A DNA stretch of 6,634 bases from Candidatus Eiseniibacteriota bacterium. GTDB lineage: Bacteria > Eisenbacteria > RBG-16-71-46. This document shows positions 1-5,336 of the stretch, piece by piece (position 1 is the first letter of the stretch; the number at the start of each line of letters is the position of its first letter). Position numbers and translations under genes: made by a program. The notes under the pieces were generated by a model. That model was not told where the DNA came from. It did not search any database and saw only the letters and a list, made by a program, of their open reading frames with translations. The stretch covers positions 1 through 6,634 of the forward strand of contig JAHFBX010000169.1 of assembly GCA_023249815.1 (NCBI GenBank), given 5' to 3'.

Positions 1-1096
1 CGCGGGCGAGGCCCTCACCCCCGATGCAGAGCTCGCCGACGGCCCCATCCGCCACCTCCTCGAGCGCCGCGTCCAGCACATGGGAGCGGTTCCCGGTGAG
101 CGGCCAGCCGATCGTGACGGGCGAGCCGGACTGCATCCGGGTCCGCACGCAGGTCACGGTGCACTCGGTGGGCCCATAGCCGTTCTCGAGCCAGCGCCCC
201 CGGGACCAGAGGTCGGAGACGTCCTGGGGCAGCTCCTCGCCGCCCACATAGATGAGGCGAACGTCGGGGAGGTCGCGCTCGGGGTCGTCGCTGCAGGCCA
301 TCCGCAGCATGGTCGGGGCCGGGCACCACACCGTGATGCCCTCTTCACGCAGGAACGGCAGCAGGTCGGGCCCGGACCGCACGCGCTCGTCGTCCACCAT
401 GACCAGCGTGGCGCCCGTGCCCCACGCGAGCCACATCTCTTCCACCGAGGAGTCGTACGCGGCCGACGAGGTCTGGGCGCAGCGATCCCAGGGGCCCAGG
501 CCGAAGCGGGCGCTGTCGGCGAGCACGAGGTTCGCGACACTCCGGTGCTCGATCATGACGCCCTTGGGCCGGCCCGTCGTTCCCGAGGTGTAGATGACAT
601 AAGCCAGCGTCTCGGGGCCGAGCCACGGCGGGATCGGCCGGCCACGCCGATCGGGCGAAGGCGTGAACGGGTCCACGATGCGCTCGGCGGGGAACCCCGC
701 CGCGATCAGCGCATCACGTTCGGCGGCACCGGCGATCACCGCCACCGCGCGCGAATCCTCGAGCAGATAGCTCAGGCGCTCGCGAGGCGTGCCCGGTTCG
801 ATGCAGGTCCACGCCGCGCCCGCCTTCATGATCGCCAGTTGCGTGATGGGAAGCGTGACACCGGCGCGCGGCAACACCACCGCCACCACGCATTCGCCGC
901 GCACGTATGGCGCGAGCCTCGCGGCCAGGGCCTCGGCGCGCTGGTCCACCTCGGCGTACGTCAGGCGGACCCGATCGGGTGCGGCCCGGTGCGGGGGGAT
1001 CTCCAGGGCGATCGCGGTGGGGGTTTCGCGGGCCTGGTGTTCGAAGATGGCGTGCAACAATCGGACGCGGGTCGCGGTCCGTTCATCCGTGTGCAT
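1..1096 (-). CDS. NRPS-type amino-acid adenylation protein, N-terminal part (cut at the left edge)
   Basis: Adenylation enzymes activate an amino acid as aminoacyl-AMP and pass it to a carrier-protein thiol. Reading from ATG at 1096 gives 365 in-frame residues with the core motifs in order: A1-like LTYAEVDQRAEALA (residues 45-58), an A2-like IMKAGAAW segment (89-96), A3 YTSGTTGRPKG (169-179), A4 YDSSVEE (214-220), A5 ENGYGPTE (304-311) and the start of A6 GELCIGGEGLAR (354-365). The frame stays open to the window edge, so A7-A10 and any carrier, thioesterase or membrane domains are off-window. The protein starts with the A domain and has no condensation domain before it, as in loading modules, stand-alone A-T enzymes and Pls-type poly-amino-acid synthetases. 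Hand alignment to GrsA gives a pocket of D215, S216, E219, C258, I282, V284, G306, V314, T315. The Glu at the 239 position occurs in several codes for Lys, Arg or Orn, so a basic substrate is possible but unproven. The family call is firm; the overall architecture is unknown. Confidence 0.95.
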   Translation of the reverse strand, partial: MHTDERTATRVRLLHAIFEHQARETPTAIALEIPPHRAAPDRVRLTYAEVDQRAEALAARLAPYVRGECVVAVVLPRAGVTLPITQLAIMKAGAAWTCIEPGTPRERLSYLLEDSRAVAVIAGAAERDALIAAGFPAERIVDPFTPSPDRRGRPIPPWLGPETLAYVIYTSGTTGRPKGVMIEHRSVANLVLADSARFGLGPWDRCAQTSSAAYDSSVEEMWLAWGTGATLVMVDDERVRSGPDLLPFLREEGITVWCPAPTMLRMACSDDPERDLPDVRLIYVGGEELPQDVSDLWSRGRWLENGYGPTECTVTCVRTRMQSGSPVTIGWPLTGNRSHVLDAALEEVADGAVGELCIGGEGLAR

Positions 1097-1107
1097 TGCG
1101 GGGCTTG

Positions 1108-1112
1108 CTCCT
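1108..1112 (-). promoter_or_regulatory. Ribosome binding site of the adenylation gene
   Basis: AGGAG on the minus strand lies 11 nt before the ATG at 1096. It supports that start over in-frame codons further upstream; the frame has no stop immediately upstream and contains a GTG further out. The spacing is slightly long, so support is moderate. Confidence 0.55.
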
Positions 1113-1123
1113 GAGCCTCGATC

Positions 1124-1321
1124 GTGACCATTCGCATCATCGGACACTCGTGCGATCGCCACAACAACAATCCGCTCGAAGAGCGGTTCGGCGACCCGCA
1201 AGGAGCGACGTCGGTCGATCCATTGGCCAAGCGGTTCGACCCTCCGCTCGGAGCACGATCCAGCCTCCTGCGAATCGTGTCGCTCGATGCCGATGCAGCC
1301 TTCGATCCGCGCTGCCGATAA
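1124..1321 (+). CDS. Possible small protein (65 aa) with two 16-residue repeats
   Basis: This is an unrecognised ORF in the divergent gap, starting at GTG 1124, the first start after an in-frame TGA at 1112-1114, and ending TAA 61 nt before the next gene. Two consecutive 16-residue units align: residues 16-31 (NPLEERFGDPQGA...) and 32-47 (DPLAKRFDPPLGA...), with 8 of 16 identical. Several shared residues use different codons (Leu CTC/TTG, Pro CCG/CCA, Ala GCG/GCA, Ser TCG/TCC), which hints at protein-level constraint. It has two cysteines (10 and 64) and no signal peptide or membrane segment. Against it: no ribosome binding site precedes the GTG, and G/C at third positions is about 70%, which looks lower than in the flanking genes. 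It could be a genuine peptide, a decayed gene, or a chance frame through regulatory repeats. Confidence 0.3.
   Translation: MTIRIIGHSCDRHNNNPLEERFGDPQGATSVDPLAKRFDPPLGARSSLLRIVSLDADAAFDPRCR
1172..1186. promoter_or_regulatory. Short perfect inverted repeat in the divergent intergenic region
   Basis: CCGCTC and GAGCGG form a 6-bp G/C-rich stem around a 3-nt GAA loop. On the minus strand it is followed by ATTGTTGTTG, which is T-rich but has no continuous T run. It sits about 75 nt upstream of the adenylation start and could be an operator half, a weak terminator or leader hairpin, or simply part of the 48-bp repeat. Nothing else in 1097-1381 gives a convincing promoter. Confidence 0.25.
1213..1241. 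promoter_or_regulatory. Nested dyad in the divergent intergenic region, possible operator
   Basis: Arms GGTCGA (1213-1218) and TCGACC (1236-1241) flank an 8-bp palindrome TTGGCCAA (1223-1230), with nearly coincident centres. Nested dyads between divergent genes often bind dimeric regulators that control both sides. No regulator gene is visible in the window, and the short arms could be chance in GC-rich DNA. Confidence 0.25.
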
Positions 1322-1367
1322 CGACCGGACTGCTCCATCGGGCGCTTGCCCGTGCTGCCGACACCTC

Positions 1368-1372
1368 GAGGG
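1368..1372 (+). promoter_or_regulatory. Ribosome binding site that decides the oxidase-homologue start
   Basis: GAGGG ends 9 nt before ATG 1382. It directly abuts the in-frame ATG at 1373, leaving no spacer for that start, and it lies downstream of the longer TTG option at 1346. This favours 1382 as the translation start. Confidence 0.6.
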
Positions 1373-1381
1373 ATGCCTGCC

Positions 1382-3130
1382 ATGGCCGGCCGGACGCAGC
1401 GACTGGCGGAGACCGCGCGCCGCAATCGAGTGGAATTGGTCGAAGCGCGGTTGACGCGCCGTGACCTCGCCAAGCTGGGCCTGATCACCGCGGCCGGCTA
1501 CCTCGTGACGAAGCTTGGGCTCAGCACCCGGGCTTCAGGCACCACGCGAAGTGCGCCCGAGAGCCCCGCCACCACCCCTTGGGTCGAGGAACTCCCCGTG
1601 CCGCCCGTCGCCATTCCCCGTGAACCGGACGCATTGGGCATACGACCGAAGCAGAGGAACCAGGCCATCGCGGGGGAGGCCGGTCGCGAGGCGCATCAAC
1701 ATTGGGAGCTGTTCGACGTGAGTGCCGCGGATCTCCATCTGCTGGAGAACCGCGTCACCGGCGTGCGCTGGCATCGGGAACTGCCGCCTGATGAATGTTG
1801 GTGCTGGAATGGCGTGTTCCCGGGGCCTCGCATTCACGCTCGCGTCGGACGGCCGACGCTGGTGCGACTTCGTAACCAGTTGCCCACGCTGGACTTGCAT
1901 CGAGGCTACGGACGGCCCACGACGGCGACCCACCTGCACGGTGGTCACACCGCGGCCGAGAGCGATGGCGATCCGCTCGTGCGTGTCGAGCCCGGACAAT
2001 GGTTGGACCAGCTCCATCTCAATCGTCGTGCGGGCTTCTCGGACCCGGCCACCGGCGCGATCGACGATCCGCGCGTGGGCGTCCGAACGGCGTCCTACCA
2101 CGACCAGTCCCTGGGCTTCGGCGCGCAGAACAGCTATCGCGGAAACGTCGGCACCTACCACGTCTTCGACGAGTTCGACTCCGGGCACGAAGCGGACCCG
2201 AATCCCAACGCGTGGCGGCTTCCAAGCGGGGACTTCGACGTGCCGCTCGTGTTGCACGACCGCGTCTTCGACGCTCACGGCAGGGGCTACTTCGATCTCT
2301 TCGACCTGGATGGGATCGTGGGCGACAAGGTCACGGTGAACGGCCGCATCCAGCCGTTCTTCCGTGTGGCACGGCGCAAGTACCGGTTCCGGCTCCACAA
2401 CGTCGGGCCGTGCCGCTCGTACACGCTGCACCTGTCGAATGACCTCGACCTGGTGCAGGTGGCGCGGGACGGCGCCATGCTGCCCGCGCCGTACGTCTCG
2501 AAGGACGTGAGCCTGGCGGTGGGGCAGAGCGCCGACGTCATCGTGGACTTCGGTCGGCCGCCGATGGGCATCGAGCTCTACCTGGTCGATGTGGAAGCTC
2601 GGGACGCCCTGGGCCCCGCGACCCGCCGCCCTTTGACGCTCGCGCAGGGTGCCCGGCTGCTCCGGTTCGACATGGACGCCACGCTCGACACTCGCGGGGA
2701 CCCGAGCCGTGTGCCGGAGCACTTCTTCTCGCCGATCCCCGCCGAAGCCTGGGTTCCGACGGCAACGCGCACGTTCGTGATCGAGCGTGAGGACGGCGGC
2801 TGGACCGTGAACGGCAGGCCGTTCGACCCCGAGTTCATGGCCGCCACGCCCACGCTTGGCTCGGCCGAGGCCTGGAACTTCGTCAATCGCTCGGGAGGCT
2901 GGCTCCGTGCGCTTCAGCTCCCGATGGCAGACCCTCTCGTGCTCTCGCGAGACGGCCGAGCGCCCGCGACCGGTTCGCCCGGGCGCGGGGGCGTACTTCG
3001 CCTGGCGCCCGGCGAGACCGTGAGCGTGCTCCGCCGATTCCGGGACTTTCGCGGGCGCTATTCCGTCCACTCGCGATACGGAGCGGAAGGCGACCAGGGT
3101 CTGACCTTCATGTGGAGGGTCGTGTCGTGA
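1382..3130 (+). CDS. Tat-exported multicopper oxidase homologue lacking most copper ligands
   Basis: The 582-residue protein has the length and layout of CotA/bilirubin-oxidase-like three-cupredoxin proteins. A Tat leader with TRRDLAK (25-31) and a following hydrophobic stretch predicts folded export. Family marks include FPGP in domain 1 (146-149), HLHGGH (184-189), VPLVLHDRVFD (287-297), GDKVTVNG (314-321) and VNGRPFDP (476-483). Active members oxidise phenols or metals using type-1, -2 and -3 copper. Here the usual WHxH motif reads SYHDQ (H240, Q242), HPxHxH reads RALQLP (509-514), and HCHxxxHxxxxM reads HSRYGAEGDQGL (563-574). All type-1 ligands are gone (R509, S564, E569), the type-2 pair keeps only H184, and type-3 keeps three of six. 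Oxidase activity is therefore unlikely. FtsP/SufI in E. coli is a precedent for a copper-free structural member. The gene lies 70 nt upstream of a SCO-like gene and is probably co-transcribed with it. ATG 1373 and TTG 1346 are alternative starts. Confidence 0.9.
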   Translation: MAGRTQRLAETARRNRVELVEARLTRRDLAKLGLITAAGYLVTKLGLSTRASGTTRSAPESPATTPWVEELPVPPVAIPREPDALGIRPKQRNQAIAGEAGREAHQHWELFDVSAADLHLLENRVTGVRWHRELPPDECWCWNGVFPGPRIHARVGRPTLVRLRNQLPTLDLHRGYGRPTTATHLHGGHTAAESDGDPLVRVEPGQWLDQLHLNRRAGFSDPATGAIDDPRVGVRTASYHDQSLGFGAQNSYRGNVGTYHVFDEFDSGHEADPNPNAWRLPSGDFDVPLVLHDRVFDAHGRGYFDLFDLDGIVGDKVTVNGRIQPFFRVARRKYRFRLHNVGPCRSYTLHLSNDLDLVQVARDGAMLPAPYVSKDVSLAVGQSADVIVDFGRPPMGIELYLVDVEARDALGPATRRPLTLAQGARLLRFDMDATLDTRGDPSRVPEHFFSPIPAEAWVPTATRTFVIEREDGGWTVNGRPFDPEFMAATPTLGSAEAWNFVNRSGGWLRALQLPMADPLVLSRDGRAPATGSPGRGGVLRLAPGETVSVLRRFRDFRGRYSVHSRYGAEGDQGLTFMWRVVS

Positions 3131-3189
3131 GACGGGTCCGCTGAATCACTCGCCGCGCTCGCGCGCGGTTCGATGCGCGAGGCAAGGCC

Positions 3190-3194
3190 AGGAG
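3190..3194 (+). promoter_or_regulatory. Ribosome binding site of the SCO-like gene
   Basis: AGGAG stands 6 nt before ATG 3201 and is the clearest ribosome binding site in the window. It fixes the start and implies efficient translation of the second gene of the pair. Confidence 0.75.
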
Positions 3195-3200
3195 AACCGA

Positions 3201-3827
3201 ATGCACCGTCGCCGAATGCTCGCACTGCTGGGACTCGTGCCCGCCGTGGCCGTGGCCGCGCCCGTGGCGCAGTTCCTGGACCAGCGGCAACGCCGGCGCC
3301 GCGTGCGTCCGGTGCGCGGGTACCACCGCGATTACTTCCCCAACGTTCCGCTTCGCACGCACGAGAACCGTCGCGTGCGCCTCTACGACGACCTGCTCCG
3401 GGGGAGGAACGTGCTCATCCAGTTCTTCCGCGCCGACCACGAGGATGCCCGCGAGCGAGAAGGGACCAACAACGTCCACCGCCTGCAGATGCTGCTCGGC
3501 GAGCGCTGCGGACGTGACGTGTTCCTCTACTCGTTCACGCTGGATCCGGAACGCGACACGCCAGCGCGGCTCCGCCGTCACCACGAGGAGTGCAGCGCCG
3601 TGCCCGGCTGGACATTCCTGACCGGCGCTCCCCGCGACCTGGAGCTCTGTCGCGTGCGATTCGGGTTTGTGGATGCCGATCCCCGGCGCGGCGGTCGCCG
3701 CCCCAGGCACTGGGACCTCGTGCTGCTCGGCAACGAACCTCACCAGCGCTGGATGGTGTCTCATGTGCTCTCGAGGCCGGAACTGCTGCTCGATCAGCTG
3801 AACCGGGTGGCGGGGCTGAAGGGGTAG
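3201..3827 (+). CDS. SCO1/SenC-like thioredoxin-fold protein without the CxxxC motif
   Basis: SCO proteins are envelope thioredoxin-fold proteins that deliver copper to oxidases, using two Cys of CxxxC plus a distal His. This 208-residue protein has a basic N-terminus (RRR at 3-5) and a hydrophobic stretch (6-23), giving a membrane anchor or signal peptide. Family-like parts follow: YFPNVPLRTHENRRVRLYDD (45-64), the strand VLIQFF (71-76), TLDPERDTP (113-121), GWTFLTG (136-142) and GNEPHQRW (177-184). Where family members have the copper-binding cysteines after the VLIxF strand, this one reads RADHEDARE (77-85) with no Cys. The distal His seems kept as H170. Its three cysteines (103, 131, 150) lie elsewhere. 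Canonical copper binding or thiol-disulfide exchange is therefore unlikely. Its position downstream of a copper-ligand-poor oxidase homologue suggests a partnership. The next gene converges on it, so it ends the plus-strand unit. Confidence 0.85.
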   Translation: MHRRRMLALLGLVPAVAVAAPVAQFLDQRQRRRRVRPVRGYHRDYFPNVPLRTHENRRVRLYDDLLRGRNVLIQFFRADHEDAREREGTNNVHRLQMLLGERCGRDVFLYSFTLDPERDTPARLRRHHEECSAVPGWTFLTGAPRDLELCRVRFGFVDADPRRGGRRPRHWDLVLLGNEPHQRWMVSHVLSRPELLLDQLNRVAGLKG

Positions 3828-3890
3828 GCCAGCGCGGGGAGCGAGGGTGCGCCGCCGCCGGAACCTGCCGGCTGGCGGCCTCGCGCTGGC
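3828..3890. terminator. Hairpin between convergent genes, possible bidirectional terminator
   Basis: GCCAGCGCG (3828-3836) pairs with CGCGCTGGC (3882-3890). Inside, GCCGCCGCCGG (3851-3861) pairs with 3868-3879 apart from one bulged T at 3873, around a 6-nt loop. It starts immediately after the SCO-like stop and ends 16 nt before the converging peptidase stop. No T tract follows on either strand, so it is either a hairpin-only terminator, as is common in very GC-rich genomes, or an mRNA 3'-end stabiliser. Confidence 0.5.
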
Positions 3891-3906
3891 GCGCCGCGGT
3901 TCGCGG

Positions 3907-5229
3907 CTAGCGCCTTCGTGCCGGCTCGCGCGCGAGTCTCGCCAGCGTCACCGCCACGCGCTTAGCCTGCCATGCCAGGCTCTGGAGCCGCGCGGTCTCG
4001 TTCACCGTGTGGCCACCGCTGCCCTTCAGGCCCAACGCGTCCACGATCATGGGCACGCGTCCTTCGAGGAACGACACGTCGGCAGCACCTGCACGCGCCG
4101 GGTCCACGGCTTCGAGCGCTCCCAGTCCGAGCCCGCGGCTCACGTCGTCCAGCATCGCGAGCAGCCGGCGGTTCCCGTCCGTGGGTGCGAGCGGGGGATA
4201 GCCATGCTTGAACGTGATGCTGGCGGACGTGCTCGCGGAGGTCGCGGCCACGATGCGCTCCATCATCGCCACCGCGCGGGCCCGCTGCTCCAGCGTGAGC
4301 GCGCGCAGGTCGCCGGTCACGAGCGTGCTCTCGGCCACCACGTTGGTCTTGCCGAACACCGTGCCACGCGATGCCTCGGGCTCGTGCGTGATCCTCGTCC
4401 CGCCCACGATCAGGCCCGGGCTGTAGGTGAGGTAGGGCTCCATGGCGAGCGAGTCGCGGAACTGCTGCAGCAGGCGCGACGCCTCGAAGATCGCGCCTGG
4501 CCCCACGTCGGTGGCGAAGATCTGCGACGAGTGCGACGGCGTTCCCCGCACGCGCAGCACCCACGAGGACGAGCCTCGCCGTGAGACCACGACGTGGCGT
4601 GGGTCGCCATCTCCGTCCTCGAACCCGATCGCCGCCGCGGCGCCCTCGGCGGCGCCCAGCAGGTCGGCGCGCGCGGCCTCGAGCGGCGCGCCACTGGCCT
4701 CCTCATCGCCCATCAGGACGACCACGACACGAAGCTGGTCCAGGAGGCCCTGCTGCTTGAGCGCACGCAGCGCGACCAGCATGATGACGTTCCCGCCTTT
4801 CATGTCGGTGACGCCCGGGCCCGAAGCCGTGGAGTCATCGAGCGGCTTGTAACGCTGGAATGGACTGTCGGGCTCGAACACGGTGTCGAGGTGGCCCACG
4901 AGCACCACCTTGGGCCCGCGCGAACCCTTCTCGGCCACGAGATGGCCCGCCCTGCCCCAGGCGGCGCCGTCCGCCCAGCGCGTGCGGAAGCCCAGGTCGC
5001 GGAACTCGGCCGCGAACGTCTCGCCCACCGCCTTCACACCCGCGAAGTTCATGGTGCCGCTGTTCTGGTTGACGGCGCGCTCGAGCAGCGCGAGCGCGGC
5101 CGGGACCTGCCGGTCCACGCGCGCCGCGAGCTTCCGCTCGATGGGCGTCACGGCACTCGCGCGAGTGGGCGCGGGCAGCAGGACGGCGGTGAAGAGCGCG
5201 AGAGCGAGGAGCGCGAGAGGGTGTCGCAT
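3907..5229 (-). CDS. Secreted M20-family zinc carboxypeptidase-like hydrolase
   Basis: M20 enzymes use two zinc ions to cleave C-terminal residues or small amide substrates; carboxypeptidase G2 (glutamate carboxypeptidase) is the closest well-known model. The 440-residue product starts with a Sec-type signal peptide (hydrophobic 4-20, likely cleavage after ASA at 24-26). Catalytic features are complete: GHLDTV with H113 and D115, TDMKGG with bridging D142, GDEEASG with general base E176 and metal ligand E177, GFED with E204 or D205, and GSGGHTVNE with H407. The dimerisation or lid domain begins near RGTPSHSS (228-235). Length and ligand spacing match the family, so an active exported or periplasmic enzyme is expected; the substrate cannot be read from sequence. 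ATG 5229 was chosen because the signal peptide begins there, though no good ribosome binding site precedes it. The same frame stays open upstream to about 6501, but that stretch opposes no known family and lies within the glycosyltransferase gene. It lies 107 nt after that gene on the same strand. Confidence 0.93.
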   Translation of the reverse strand: MRHPLALLALALFTAVLLPAPTRASAVTPIERKLAARVDRQVPAALALLERAVNQNSGTMNFAGVKAVGETFAAEFRDLGFRTRWADGAAWGRAGHLVAEKGSRGPKVVLVGHLDTVFEPDSPFQRYKPLDDSTASGPGVTDMKGGNVIMLVALRALKQQGLLDQLRVVVVLMGDEEASGAPLEAARADLLGAAEGAAAAIGFEDGDGDPRHVVVSRRGSSSWVLRVRGTPSHSSQIFATDVGPGAIFEASRLLQQFRDSLAMEPYLTYSPGLIVGGTRITHEPEASRGTVFGKTNVVAESTLVTGDLRALTLEQRARAVAMMERIVAATSASTSASITFKHGYPPLAPTDGNRRLLAMLDDVSRGLGLGALEAVDPARAGAADVSFLEGRVPMIVDALGLKGSGGHTVNETARLQSLAWQAKRVAVTLARLAREPARRR

Positions 5230-5295
5230 GCGGCGTGCATCATGCCGTGACCGTCCGACGCGCGACAAGCGTGGTGTATGGTCGCGGCGCTCCGG

Positions 5296-5322
5296 GGCGC
5301 ACCGGTGCGCGTGGGGTGCGCC
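5296..5322. other. Perfect 14-bp palindrome and overlapping hairpin between two minus-strand genes
   Basis: GCGCACCGGTGCGC at 5297-5310 is a perfect palindrome. The left arm GGCGCACC (5296-5303) can alternatively pair with GGTGCGCC (5315-5322), giving two mutually exclusive stems. It lies 14 nt beyond the glycosyltransferase stop and about 67 nt before the peptidase start. It could terminate the upstream transcript or act as an operator for the peptidase gene. No T tract follows on the minus strand. Confidence 0.35.
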
Positions 5323-5336
5323 GTCCCCGCCCCGGT

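Larger units (their letters stand above)
1169..1264 (+). repeat. Two imperfect 48-bp direct repeats
   Basis: Units 1169-1216 and 1217-1264 match at about 28 of 48 bases, with a 9-bp identical core AGCGGTTCG at 1182-1190 and 1230-1238. The unit length is a multiple of three and coincides with the 16-residue repeat of the possible small protein. The repeat could therefore be coding, or a pair of protein-binding sites between divergent genes. Confidence 0.45.

Noticed and set aside
80..1114. 344-residue open frame on the plus strand
   Set aside because: It lies opposite the adenylation gene, whose minus-strand frame carries all A1-A6 motifs. The plus frame is low-complexity Arg/Gly/His-rich sequence with no recognisable domain.
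1136..1164. Candidate sigma-70-like promoter for the adenylation gene (minus strand TTGTGG, 17 nt, GATGAT)
   Set aside because: Only 3 of 6 and 4 of 6 consensus matches, with no supporting context. Such matches are frequent by chance, and it overlaps the possible small ORF.
1346..1381. Longer start of the oxidase homologue at TTG 1346 or ATG 1373
   Set aside because: The ribosome binding site at 1368-1372 lies inside or touches these options and is correctly spaced only for ATG 1382. The Tat leader is complete from 1382.
1535..3070. 511-residue open frame on the minus strand
   Set aside because: It is antisense to the oxidase homologue and shows no family motif. Long antisense frames are expected because stop codons are rare at this GC content.
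3108..3764. 218-residue open frame on the minus strand
   Set aside because: It is antisense to the SCO-like gene, which has a strong ribosome binding site and family motifs.
1382..3827. Pseudogene explanation for the ligand-poor oxidase and SCO homologues
   Set aside because: Both frames are full length, with intact export signals, good ribosome binding sites and conserved fold motifs before and after each lost ligand. Local frameshift errors would have scrambled the adjoining conserved residues.
5194..5220. Short repeat of GAGCGCGAGAG on the plus strand
   Set aside because: It reflects repetitive Leu/Ala codons in the hydrophobic core of the peptidase signal peptide.
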